Shown here piece after piece: positions 7,459-14,543 of a DNA stretch of 29,811 nt (positions are counted from its first letter, which is position 1; each line of letters begins with the position of its first letter). The stretch covers positions 1 to 29,811 of the forward strand of contig JAFUXW010000193.1 of NCBI GenBank assembly GCA_017477035.1. Direction: 5' to 3'. The DNA comes from Alphaproteobacteria bacterium (GTDB taxonomy: Bacteria > Pseudomonadota > Alphaproteobacteria > RF32 > CAG-239). Below the pieces are notes generated by a model that was given only the letters and a program-made list of their open reading frames with translations, ran no database searches and was not told where the DNA came from. A program made the translations under genes and the position numbers.

Positions 7459-8544
7459 ATGCGGCAATATATTTTAAAACGTCTTTTGCTTATTCCGCTC
7501 ACATTGTGGGGAATTATAACCGTAAATTTTGCAATTATACAATTGGCTCCGGGCGGTCCTGTCGATTATGTATTGGCGCAATATCGCGGAATGAATACCG
7601 ATGCCAAATCACAAATTACCGGCACCGGTGATATTCAACAATCAAATTCTGTTCAGGAGGGGGCTTCTTCATCAAAATATGTTGGTGCGCAAGGAGTTCC
7701 GGAAGATTTAATTAAAGCTCTTGAAAAACAATTTGGGTTTGATAAGCCGTGGTATTATCGCTACGGTAAAATGATTAAAGATTATTTATGCTTTGATTTC
7801 GGAAAAAGTTATTATCGTGATAAGACAATTGTCGAACTGATAAAAGAAAGGTTGCCTGTTTCTGTTTCTTTAGGTTTGTGGTCAACTTTAATAATATATT
7901 TGATAGCTATACCGTTAGGAATTAAAAAAGCGCAAAAAGATGGTTCAAAGTTTGATATGATAACTTCTTTTATGGTAATTATAGGATCAGCAATGCCTGT
8001 ATTTTTGTTGGCAGTGTTTTTTATAGTGTTTTTTGCCGGAGGAATTTATTGGCAATGGTTTCCGCTCAGAGGATTGGTATCTGATAATTGGCAAGCTTTA
8101 AGCACAGGAGCCAAAATAGCCGATTATTTTTGGCATATTACCTTGCCGGTTATAACAATGGTAATCGGTGGATTTGCCGGTTTAACGATGTTGACCAAGA
8201 ACTCATTTCTTGATGAAATAAACAAACAATATGTTTTAACCGCAAAAGCAAAAGGAGCTTCCGAAAATCGCATTCTATACGGACACGTATTTCGAAATGC
8301 AATGTTAATAATTATTGCCGGTTTTCCGTCATTGTTAATAAAAATGTTGTTTACCGGTTCGCTCTTGATTGAGGTTATTTTTTCTCTAAATGGTTTGGGA
8401 TTATTGGGATATGAAGCAATAACCACACGTGATTATCCGGTGGTTTTCGGTACGCTTTATATTTTTGCTTTACTGGGTTTGGTTCTGAAATTAATCAGCG
8501 ATTTGACTTATTGTTTGGTTGATCCTCGTATAAATTTTGATTAA
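7459..8544 (+). CDS. yejB: Peptide ABC transporter permease YejB
   Basis: 361 residues. I choose the ATG at 7459, with AAGGAG 6 bases upstream (inside the end of yejA); the TTG at 7456 is in frame but not needed. The N-terminal helix carries RRL-like KRLLLIPLTLWGI and the LAPGGPVDYVLAQYRG segment typical of YejB. The long periplasmic insert (about 50-90) is followed by five more helices. The EAA-type loop reads AKAKGASENRILYGHVFRNA, the contact site for the ATPase. The protein ends LVDPRINFD, the usual family ending. The partner permease YejE and the ATPase YejF do not follow; a terminator does. Confidence 0.93.
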   Translation: MRQYILKRLLLIPLTLWGIITVNFAIIQLAPGGPVDYVLAQYRGMNTDAKSQITGTGDIQQSNSVQEGASSSKYVGAQGVPEDLIKALEKQFGFDKPWYYRYGKMIKDYLCFDFGKSYYRDKTIVELIKERLPVSVSLGLWSTLIIYLIAIPLGIKKAQKDGSKFDMITSFMVIIGSAMPVFLLAVFFIVFFAGGIYWQWFPLRGLVSDNWQALSTGAKIADYFWHITLPVITMVIGGFAGLTMLTKNSFLDEINKQYVLTAKAKGASENRILYGHVFRNAMLIIIAGFPSLLIKMLFTGSLLIEVIFSLNGLGLLGYEAITTRDYPVVFGTLYIFALLGLVLKLISDLTYCLVDPRINFD

Positions 8545-8720
8545 ATAAACTATTGGGTTATAAAATCGGACTGGAAAACCGGTAACAACCTGTTGAAATA
8601 AATAGCTACGGTTAAAATGCATATATTACCCAAGGAACTAATGGAAAATTAAGAATTATAACATAAGCAAAGGATGGCAAAAATACTATTTCAAATGTGA
8701 CGAGCCAACAAAATAACACA
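8545..8720. other. Intergenic stretch after yejB without a recognisable gene
   Basis: I found no frame longer than about 12 codons here and nothing resembling the start of yejE. TTGGGT near 8553 and ACCCAA near 8630 could pair but no clear role follows. Confidence 0.5.
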
Positions 8721-8745
8721 AAAACCCTCTTAAAGAGGACTTTTG
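8721..8745. terminator. Terminator shared by yejB and the ELM1-family gene
   Basis: CCTCTT (8726-8731) pairs with AAGAGG (8733-8738). On the minus strand a GTTTTTG run follows, on the plus strand ACTTTTGCCTTTTT follows. It sits between two convergent genes and can serve both. Confidence 0.7.
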
Positions 8746-8755
8746 CCTTTTTAAT

Positions 8756-9724
8756 TTACAGTTTTTCTATAAGCTCTGCTACCTCTTTGGCGGCATTTAA
8801 ACTGTTTTGCGGAATAAATTCGGCAACTTTTTCATCATCCAATAAAATTGCACATTTTGTAGCAATCAAGGATTTTGCAAAGCGTTGATGTTTAGGTGTT
8901 AACCAATCTTTTCCGGTGAATAAATAGATAGGTTTACCAGTGCCGGTTGCTTCGCAGCACATAGAAACGGAATCGGCGGTAACTACGATATTATCGGCGC
9001 AGGCTAAAAATCCGCTGTAGGGATTTTCCTTAATATCACCCCATAAATATGTATATTGCGGAATATCCTTTATTTCTTTCATTATAATATTTTGCGCTTC
9101 TTGTCCGGTGCGTCTTGAAGTGGTTATGAGAATTGAGCCACCGATTTTTTGCTTGAGTTCTCGGATAGCTTTTCCTAAGGCTAAGGCATTTTCGGCGGTA
9201 AACGGCTTTTTCTTGATAGCTCCGCCCACAATTACAGCAGTTAAAGGTCTGGGTAAATCCTTAAATTTATCGATCCATTTTATTCTGGCTTCCGAGAGAT
9301 ATTGCGAAGTTATTCGATGCGGACATCCTACTATATAATGGATATTTGAAGTTTGCTTTTTATTTTTATCATGCTCCGGTACGATGACTAAATCAAATTC
9401 ACTCAAACCTGTGCTTCCTGGGTGCATAAGCTGAATAAGTTTTGTGTTTGGGGACATTTTTTTTATGTAACGGGCAATCGGCGCGGTGCGTCTGCTTATA
9501 GATAACACCATGTCAGGAAATGGCGCAGATATCAGTTTTTTACTTTCTGCTGTCAAACCTATAAGAGAGCGTCCGCGAAGCCAATTAGGTAAACCTGACA
9601 GCTTCGTATATTCTATATTTTTTTCAATAATCTGAAAATCATTACTCAAAGCTTCAATAACACCTTTAGCCTGTCCAACGCTGCCGCGACGATTATCCAA
9701 TATTGCCCATATAGTTTTTGTCAT
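8756..9724 (-). CDS. ELM1-family protein (mitochondrial fission ELM1, COG3660), glycosyltransferase-like fold
   Basis: 322 residues, the normal length of the alphaproteobacterial family. Visible features: the N-terminus IWAILDNRRGSVGQAKGV, RGRSLIGLTAES, SISRRTAP, IQLMHPG, then TAVIVGGAIKKKPF, TTSRRTG, and near the C-terminus ADNIVVTADSVSMCCEATGTGKPIYLF, which resembles the nucleotide-sugar binding half of GT-B glycosyltransferases. In plants ELM1 helps recruit the fission dynamin; the bacterial role is unknown and probably at the envelope. GGAG lies about 7 bases before the ATG. It is monocistronic. The family call is firm, the function is not. Confidence 0.88.
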   Translation of the reverse strand: MTKTIWAILDNRRGSVGQAKGVIEALSNDFQIIEKNIEYTKLSGLPNWLRGRSLIGLTAESKKLISAPFPDMVLSISRRTAPIARYIKKMSPNTKLIQLMHPGSTGLSEFDLVIVPEHDKNKKQTSNIHYIVGCPHRITSQYLSEARIKWIDKFKDLPRPLTAVIVGGAIKKKPFTAENALALGKAIRELKQKIGGSILITTSRRTGQEAQNIIMKEIKDIPQYTYLWGDIKENPYSGFLACADNIVVTADSVSMCCEATGTGKPIYLFTGKDWLTPKHQRFAKSLIATKCAILLDDEKVAEFIPQNSLNAAKEVAELIEKL

Positions 9725-9811
9725 TTTTTCTCCGTGATATTTTATTTTGCTTTCTGTTTAATATATGATATACCACATATAAGGCAAGTTTTTTTTATGA
9801 AGGATACACCG

Positions 9812-10231
9812 ATGAGATATGTTATGATGTTTGTTTTATTGTTATTGAGCGGAAATGTTCAGGCACAGCAAGAAAGGCAAATACAAAGTCAGGCTTATAA
9901 TCAACAAATGCGAAATTATGCTGAGCCGCAAAATAATATTCTACAAAAAAATCCGAGAAAAAATATGAGGAGAAAACTTAATACTGTTTTCGGTAATCAG
10001 AAGAAAGCTCTTGATTTATTGGTTTTGCAAGAAGTGGCGAGTTATAAGCTAAATGATGAAAATCTTAAAAAAGATGTCGAAGATATTAGGAATAACGAGG
10101 AATATTATCGTAAACTGGAAATTATCAGAGGAAAGCTTTCAAACGGCAAATTTCCGGATTCTCTAAATAAAGAAATTTTACGTATTTTAGACGATACAGG
10201 CAACCGTTTATACAAACTTCTCGGCAAATAA
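9812..10231 (+). CDS. Small secreted protein of unknown function
   Basis: 139 residues. I choose the ATG at 9812 because AAGGA lies 7 bases upstream and the product then starts with a clean signal peptide (MRYVMMFVLLLLSGNVQAQ, cut after AQA). Earlier ATG codons at 9734 and 9797 lack a ribosome binding site. The mature protein has a Gln/Asn-rich N-terminal part, a basic stretch (KNPRKNMRRK) and a helical C-terminal half (LDLLVLQEVASYKLNDENLKK). It is probably periplasmic. It is the first of four genes reading the same way up to 12211. Not recognised. Confidence 0.7.
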   Translation: MRYVMMFVLLLLSGNVQAQQERQIQSQAYNQQMRNYAEPQNNILQKNPRKNMRRKLNTVFGNQKKALDLLVLQEVASYKLNDENLKKDVEDIRNNEEYYRKLEIIRGKLSNGKFPDSLNKEILRILDDTGNRLYKLLGK

Positions 10232-10303
10232 TAATTGTTTAATACCTTAAGTATATAATAACCTCAAAAGTATGTAGCCTTATAGGTTATGAAGAGAGGT
10301 AAT

Positions 10304-10684
10304 ATGAAAAAAATAGCGTTAATGATGTTGTCGGTGTTAGTATTGGCTTCGTGTATTTCAAGACCTAAAGATGATATTCAGACAATGGAAAACGAGAAAA
10401 ATGAAACGAAAATTTCAACGGCTCCGATAAAAAATGAGCGTGTGGTTGCCGTGGCGGATTCTGATTTGGAAATGCTTCGCAAAAATATAGTGGTTAAAAC
10501 CATGGGAGATGATTATATCGTTTACGAGTATTCTGATGTCAGAATTGATAAAGTTGCTCCTCTTGCTTCTCGGTATTGCTATGAGACAAATCCCGGAAAA
10601 AAGGCTTATTTACGTGATATTTATATGCATAAAAATCATAAAAGAAGAGCTACGTTCGATTGTGTAGACCTTGCAAGTGAATAA
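10304..10684 (+). CDS. Small lipoprotein of unknown function
   Basis: 126 residues. I choose the ATG at 10304, with GAGAGG 4 bases upstream; the ATG at 10289 is in frame but has no such site. The signal peptide MKKIALMMLSVLVLASC ends in the lipobox LASC, with the lipidated Cys at residue 17. Residues 20-60 are a charged, flexible linker, followed by a compact C-terminal domain with two Cys (SRYCYETNPG and TFDCVDLAS) that could form a disulfide. ATAACCT (10258-10264) and AGGTTAT (10284-10290) form an inverted repeat just before the start. Not recognised. Confidence 0.75.
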   Translation: MKKIALMMLSVLVLASCISRPKDDIQTMENEKNETKISTAPIKNERVVAVADSDLEMLRKNIVVKTMGDDYIVYEYSDVRIDKVAPLASRYCYETNPGKKAYLRDIYMHKNHKRRATFDCVDLASE

Positions 10685-10689
10685 AAATA

Positions 10690-10711
10690 TCCCTATATAG
10701 CTAAATAGGGA
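10690..10711 (+). promoter_or_regulatory. Hairpin covering the ribosome binding site of the J-protein gene
   Basis: TCCCTAT (10690-10696) can pair with ATAGGGA (10705-10711) over 7 base pairs with an 8-base loop. The right arm contains most of AGGGAG, the likely Shine-Dalgarno, 9 bases before the ATG at 10722. A weak stem over the ribosome binding site of a chaperone gene suggests temperature-dependent opening. It is too short of a U-run to be a good terminator for the lipoprotein gene. Confidence 0.45.
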
Positions 10712-10721
10712 GATTTTAGCG

Positions 10722-11648
10722 ATGGCAAAAGATTTATATCAGATTTTAGGTGTTGGTAAAACGGCGAGCGAAGCAGAAATAAAATCTGCTTATCGTAAGC
10801 TTGCTCGCAAATATCATCCGGATTTGAACAAGGATGATAAAAATGCTGCCGAAAAATTCAAAGAAATTTCAAATGCTTATGATATTATAGGCAACGCTGA
10901 GAAGCGCAAAAAATATGATAACAACGAAATAGATGCCGATGGTAAACCAACTGGTTTTGGAGCTGGATTTAGTGGTGGAAACTATGACTTCAGACAAGGA
11001 GGTAATCCGTTCGGAAGCGGTTTTGGCGGTGCAGGCGGATTTAGTGGCGCACAGGGGTTTGATTTTTCATCTATTTTCGGTGATGATATTTTTTCACAGT
11101 TTACCGGAAGAGCTTCCGGAGGACGTAGTGCGTCACGCAAAGGTCAAGATATCTCATATACGATGAGAGTTGATTTCATTGATGCCGCAAAAGGTGTTGA
11201 GAAGCAAGTGAATTTGGGCGGTAAAAATGTAAATATAAAAATTCCGGCAGGAACATTGAATGGTCGAACACTGCGCCTTAAAGGATTAGGGTATGCCGGA
11301 TTAAATGGTGGAGAAAACGGAGATGCATTGATTACCGTAAATGTTGCAGAACATCCGTATTTTAAAAATGAAGAATTGAACATTTTACTCGATTTACCAA
11401 TTTCTGTAGTTGAAGCGATAAAAGGAGCGAAGATTACCGTTCCGACCATTAATGGAAAAGTAGCAGTAAAAGTTCCGCCATATTCGTCAAGCGGTGAAAA
11501 ACTGCGGTTAAAAGGGCAGGGAATTAAAACAAATTCATCACAAGGTGACGAAATAATTACTTTGCAGATAGTTTTGCCGAAAAATAGATCCGATAACTTG
11601 GATAAGATGGCAGATAATCTTGAAAATTATGCGGTAAGGAGTTTTTAA
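10722..11648 (+). CDS. CbpA-type J-domain co-chaperone without zinc finger
   Basis: 308 residues. Domains in order: J domain (1-65) with the HPD motif at 32-34, which stimulates the ATPase of DnaK; a Gly/Phe-rich linker (about 78-135, GGAGGFSGAQGFDF); then the two-part DnaJ C-terminal substrate-binding domain (about 145-300) with GKNVNIKIPAGTLNGRTLRLKGLG and VPPYSSSGEKLRLKGQG. The CxxCxGxG zinc-finger repeats of true DnaJ are absent, so this is a class II (CbpA-like) protein. The stop overlaps the ATG of the next gene (TAATG), so the two are translationally coupled. See the hairpin at 10690. Confidence 0.93.
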   Translation: MAKDLYQILGVGKTASEAEIKSAYRKLARKYHPDLNKDDKNAAEKFKEISNAYDIIGNAEKRKKYDNNEIDADGKPTGFGAGFSGGNYDFRQGGNPFGSGFGGAGGFSGAQGFDFSSIFGDDIFSQFTGRASGGRSASRKGQDISYTMRVDFIDAAKGVEKQVNLGGKNVNIKIPAGTLNGRTLRLKGLGYAGLNGGENGDALITVNVAEHPYFKNEELNILLDLPISVVEAIKGAKITVPTINGKVAVKVPPYSSSGEKLRLKGQGIKTNSSQGDEIITLQIVLPKNRSDNLDKMADNLENYAVRSF

Positions 11649-12211
11649 TGCTATTGGAAACGCTGAAAGAATTTGATTGGATGAATGAACCTGCACAAGT
11701 GCGTTTTGATGATGACGGGATGCATGTTCGAGCTAAGTATCGCACCGATTTTTGGTGTTGTGCACGGCATAATTTTCGCAAAGATGACGGTCACTTTTTT
11801 TTCAGTTATGTGTTAGGCGATTTTTGTTGTGACTTGGATTGGAGCTTTGAAAACGCAATTTCGTTTGACCAATGCGGAGTAATGTTGCGCTTAGATGTAA
11901 ATAATTGGTTTAAAATCTCAATGATGAGTGAAAGCAATGAAAATCCTAAAATAGCAACTTCTTTAACGAACGACGGATATTCGGATTTGGCAAGTGTCAA
12001 CATAAAGGCAGGGGTAAAACATATCTGGTATCGTTTGAAAAAACGCAAAGGATGCTATGTTGCTTATTATTCTTTAGATGGTCAAAATTATACGGAATTA
12101 CGGAAATTTTATTTGATACACGACAGTGATGAAATGAAAATCGGTGCTTATATTTGCTCTCCGCAAAATGAAGAGTTTACGGCTGTATTGCACAATTTGA
12201 AGATGTATTAA
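11648..12211 (+). CDS. DUF1349 family protein (concanavalin A-like fold)
   Basis: 187 residues, one domain. The sequence pattern FRKDDGHFFFSYVLGDFCCDLDWSFENAI ... FDQCGVMLRLDVNNWFKISMM ... GYSDLASVNI ... IWYRLKKRKGCYVAYYSLDGQNY ... KIGAYICSPQNEEFTAVLHNLKM follows the DUF1349 / COG3506 family. This is a beta-sandwich fold related to concanavalin A-like lectins, with no proven activity in bacteria. No signal peptide. It starts one base inside the stop of the J-protein gene, and its 3' end overlaps the convergent HD-domain gene by 35 bases. Confidence 0.85.
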   Translation: MLLETLKEFDWMNEPAQVRFDDDGMHVRAKYRTDFWCCARHNFRKDDGHFFFSYVLGDFCCDLDWSFENAISFDQCGVMLRLDVNNWFKISMMSESNENPKIATSLTNDGYSDLASVNIKAGVKHIWYRLKKRKGCYVAYYSLDGQNYTELRKFYLIHDSDEMKIGAYICSPQNEEFTAVLHNLKMY

Positions 12212-13028
12212 AATTGTTCATAATTCTTTTGAGTTTCAAGATTATATCATCAGAAATTCCGGTTAGCAATAATTCGTTGAATAAATAATAGGCAAGTCCG
12301 GCATGTAGGAATAATTTTCGAGTATATTGAAAATTAAAGTCAAAAATCCACGATAACACCATCATAACTCGGTCATTATAAGAACGGATGGTAGGAAAGA
12401 AAATTACTTGATGATTCTCAAATTGAGCCATAACTTCAGGTGTTATACCAGCTCTCTTGGCATCAGGAGAAAGTTGTTTATAAAATAAATCTTCTTTTAA
12501 GTGTCCGGTTGATTTTATAACTCTTAAATTAGCCAATTTGTCGGCATCGCGGACTATGTAGAGAATTTTCTTTATAATCATTTCATCAGGGGATTTTTCT
12601 GCTTCTTGCCATAAATCGGAAGTTTTTACTTGTTCCATCATTTTTCCGTGATATTTTACGGCTAATAAAAGCTTTAAATGATTATATTGAGGAATTTCTT
12701 TTAAAATATCATAACCGATGAAGCCATGGTCGTATTTATTTGTTCCGGCACCAACAATTATATTTTTTATATTATCTCGATATATGCAAACCATTTCATG
12801 AAAACGACCTATATCGTGAAATAACAAAGCCCTTTCGGCATCGGTTTTAAATTCCTGACTGATGTCCGCAAGTTCAGGTGAATTCGCCATAATTTCTTGT
12901 CCGGCATGTAAAACTTGCACTGAATGACGAAATTTATGATTTATGGAAAAATGATAAAAAGATCCCTTAGGTAGTTCATTTAAGGCTCTCTGATAATGTT
13001 TTTTCAGTTCTATAAAATCTTGCATCAT
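12177..13028 (-). CDS. HD-domain phosphohydrolase-like protein (paralogue A)
   Basis: 283 residues. The HD fold metal ligands are visible: H35 (HSVQVLH), H71-D72 in LLFHDIGR, H101 and H127 (KYDHGF, AVKYHG) and the closing D161 in RDADKLANL. Such proteins are metal-dependent phosphohydrolases; the substrate cannot be told here, and there is no RelA/SpoT or GYP motif. AGGGGG lies 8 bases before the first of two tandem ATG codons. Its relative lies at 14544-15647 on the other strand, aligned over HDIGR, FDIL/YDIL, YH and DxDK. The 3' end overlaps the DUF1349 gene. Confidence 0.85.
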   Translation of the reverse strand: MMQDFIELKKHYQRALNELPKGSFYHFSINHKFRHSVQVLHAGQEIMANSPELADISQEFKTDAERALLFHDIGRFHEMVCIYRDNIKNIIVGAGTNKYDHGFIGYDILKEIPQYNHLKLLLAVKYHGKMMEQVKTSDLWQEAEKSPDEMIIKKILYIVRDADKLANLRVIKSTGHLKEDLFYKQLSPDAKRAGITPEVMAQFENHQVIFFPTIRSYNDRVMMVLSWIFDFNFQYTRKLFLHAGLAYYLFNELLLTGISDDIILKLKRIMNNFNTSSNCAIQP

Positions 13029-13054
13029 CTTTTTTACCCCCTAAAATTGAGTAG

Positions 13055-13083
13055 AAGATAAATTTTTTAATAATGATTTGCAA
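13055..13083 (-). promoter_or_regulatory. Probable promoter of HD-domain gene A
   Basis: On the minus strand TTGCAA (13083-13078), a 17-base spacer and TATCTT (13060-13055) precede the gene by about 27 bases. The promoter starts where the terminator of the foreign cassette ends. Confidence 0.5.
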
Positions 13084-13116
13084 TAAAAAAATGCCTGACG
13101 ATATTTCGGCAGGCAT
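13084..13116 (-). terminator. Intrinsic terminator of the cassette 2 minus-strand gene
   Basis: ATGCCTG (13091-13097) pairs with CAGGCAT (13110-13116), with CGA/TCG extending the stem after one mismatch. On the minus strand the stem runs into TTTTTTTATTG. It starts 7 bases past the stop at 13123. Confidence 0.85.
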
Positions 13117-13122
13117 AAAGTT

Positions 13123-13569
13123 TTAGATCCAACCCAAGCTTTTGGCTTTTTTAAAAGCCTCGCCTTCCAATCCCGTGCCTTCTTTGTGAAGACACACTAT
13201 AAATTTTTTGGCGTTTGGCTTGTCGAACAAAGCCATTTGTTGCTTTTCCGACAAGATGGCGCGACCGCAAATGGCTATAAGCGTTGCGTCATCTGCGCGC
13301 TTAATCATAGGCAAGGCGAACTTGTCTGGAAAGTCAAGACACTCAGTACCGGCTGAGTCAATATACAACTTCATCCATTCGTTGGCCTTGTTGTCGGGCA
13401 TCGAGAGGATTTTGTTCAGTGCCACACGACTCAAGGTCTGGCACTCCACATACTTCTTGAAGTGCTCCTTGGGCATATCAAAAAGTAACAATTGCTGTTC
13501 ACCGGACAAATCTTCCCCGTTATTCAACAGCTGAATAACGTCTTCATACCTTTTCTCCATATTTTCCAT
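13123..13569 (-). CDS. Helical-repeat protein of unknown function (cassette 2)
   Basis: 148 residues. Two copies of a motif are clear: LSGEQQLLLFDMPKEHFKKYV (residues about 21-41) and LSEKQQMALFDKPNAKKFIVC (about 106-126), sharing LS..QQ..LFD.P..KKF. The segments between them (LSRVALNKILSMPDNKANEWMKLYI and FALPMIKRADDATLIAI) have the same helix-turn-helix rhythm, so the protein is probably four short helical repeats. No signal peptide or membrane helix. No Shine-Dalgarno before the ATG, a Bacteroidota-type promoter upstream, its own terminator, and GC-richer codons than the HD-domain genes on both sides. The family is not recognised. Confidence 0.7.
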   Translation of the reverse strand: MENMEKRYEDVIQLLNNGEDLSGEQQLLLFDMPKEHFKKYVECQTLSRVALNKILSMPDNKANEWMKLYIDSAGTECLDFPDKFALPMIKRADDATLIAICGRAILSEKQQMALFDKPNAKKFIVCLHKEGTGLEGEAFKKAKSLGWI

Positions 13570-13597
13570 AATTTAATAATTATAAAGATCACAAGCA

Positions 13598-13628
13598 CAA
13601 ATATAGACAAATATTAACGAAATGTCAA
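13598..13628 (-). promoter_or_regulatory. Bacteroidota-type promoter (TTG, 20 bases, TATATTTG)
   Basis: On the minus strand TTG (13628-13626) is followed after 20 bases by TATATTTG (13605-13598), an exact match to the -7 consensus TAnnTTTG used by the primary sigma factor of Bacteroides. It lies about 29 bases before the ATG of the helical-repeat gene. Confidence 0.6.
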
Positions 13629-13643
13629 CATAATTTTGTTGAC
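13624..13643. repeat. Inverted repeat between the two divergent cassette genes
   Basis: GTCAACA (13624-13630) and TGTTGAC (13637-13643) form a perfect 7-base inverted repeat around TAATTT. Each arm contains the upstream promoter element of one of the divergent genes, so a single dimeric regulator bound here could control both. Confidence 0.55.
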
Positions 13644-13666
13644 TTATATGTTTTTTCGTCTATCAT
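13639..13666 (+). promoter_or_regulatory. Possible promoter of the plus-strand cassette 2 gene
   Basis: TTGACT (13639-13644), 16 bases, TATCAT (13661-13666), 47 bases before the ATG at 13714. The Bacteroidota -7 consensus is not met here (TATCATAT), so this is weaker than the opposite promoter. Confidence 0.4.
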
Positions 13667-13713
13667 ATTCTCACTGAGATTTATAACTTTATTAATTATT
13701 AAAAAAAATTTTT

Positions 13714-14448
13714 ATGAAAAGATTTAAATGTAATGACGGCAAGGGCCGTAAACTTCCCGTTATTTTAGTTGTGTTTGATGCTCGTATACTTGAAAGGGAT
13801 GCCGAGGTTCGAGATGCTTTTTTTGAAATAGTTCAACAGAAGTATGGTCCAGGCTACGGTTTACGTTATGGAGAGGGATTTTATGCCGATTCTCCGGATT
13901 TCCTAACCTCGGATGCCAGAAAAAGGTCAGTTTTTGCCGGTCCGGCAATATGTCCGGTTGGAGAAGAAATGATAGAAGATTTCAAGAAAAGATGGGATGA
14001 AATTACTTCTACTTATCCTGATCCGGAGTTTCGCAAAGAACTGGTTAAGATGGAATCGGAACTGGCTAAATCTCCTTCTGCATTTCCTATTCTGTATATG
14101 GTATGCTACACCACGGCAGATGAAAAACTCTATCTTAAACCGATGACACGTGATGATCATAACGCGGTGATTCTGGACATTATAAAGCAATATAATGAAA
14201 AGGCTACGAACATTGATGCCGTGTATGTTGATTCGGTGGTTGAAGATGACAATATCTACAATCCGGAGAAGTTTCCATCGGAGATTCCTTTTGGGGTTCC
14301 GGATGAGGAAACCGGTGAAATGAACAAGATTCTATGCAGAGTCTTTCATTCGTTCGACGAATTGAAGAAGATGCTGTTGGAGGATCCGGTGTTTGATGTT
14401 GATAAATTCAACGAGAAAAAGAAAAGAGCAAAAAAGAAAAATATCTGA
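13714..14448 (+). CDS. Unknown cytosolic protein, 244 residues (cassette 2)
   Basis: The protein opens with a basic stretch (MKRFKCNDGKGRK) and a hydrophobic strand (LPVILVVFDARIL), then mixed alpha/beta sequence with YGPGYGLRYGEGFYAD, AFPILYMVCYTTADEKLYLKP, an acidic segment (VVEDDNIYNPEKFPSEIPFG) and a Lys-rich end (KKKRAKKK). No signal peptide, and no catalytic motif I can name. The leader is A-rich with no Shine-Dalgarno, as is usual in Bacteroidota and unlike the host genes here. It is divergent from the helical-repeat gene and ends 4 bases before a strong terminator. The minus-strand frames within it are shadows. Confidence 0.7.
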   Translation: MKRFKCNDGKGRKLPVILVVFDARILERDAEVRDAFFEIVQQKYGPGYGLRYGEGFYADSPDFLTSDARKRSVFAGPAICPVGEEMIEDFKKRWDEITSTYPDPEFRKELVKMESELAKSPSAFPILYMVCYTTADEKLYLKPMTRDDHNAVILDIIKQYNEKATNIDAVYVDSVVEDDNIYNPEKFPSEIPFGVPDEETGEMNKILCRVFHSFDELKKMLLEDPVFDVDKFNEKKKRAKKKNI

Positions 14449-14452
14449 ATTG

Positions 14453-14489
14453 AAAAAACCGCTTAAGCCTTGTGTTTGAGCGGTTTTTT
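14453..14489 (+). terminator. Intrinsic terminator of the cassette 2 plus-strand gene
   Basis: CCGCTTAA (14459-14466) pairs with TTTGAGCGG (to 14483), flanked by six A on the left and six T (14484-14489) on the right. Confidence 0.9.
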
Positions 14490-14492
14490 GTA

Positions 14493-14521
14493 TTTACATC
14501 GGAAAAAAACGGATATATAAT
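14493..14521 (+). promoter_or_regulatory. Probable promoter of HD-domain gene B
   Basis: TTTACA (14493-14498), a 17-base spacer and a perfect TATAAT (14516-14521). It begins 4 bases after the cassette terminator. Confidence 0.6.
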
Positions 14522-14543
14522 TTGATTAACTTCAACAGAACGG

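Noticed and set aside
8545..8755. Remnant of yejE after yejB
   Set aside because: No frame on either strand shows permease-like sequence longer than a dozen codons.
9734..9811. Upstream extension of the secreted protein from ATG 9734
   Set aside because: The added residues would precede a complete signal peptide, and only the ATG at 9812 has a ribosome binding site.
13055..14521. Target-site duplication or terminal inverted repeats bounding the cassette
   Set aside because: I compared both ends by eye and found no convincing duplicated or inverted end sequence, and no transposase or integrase.
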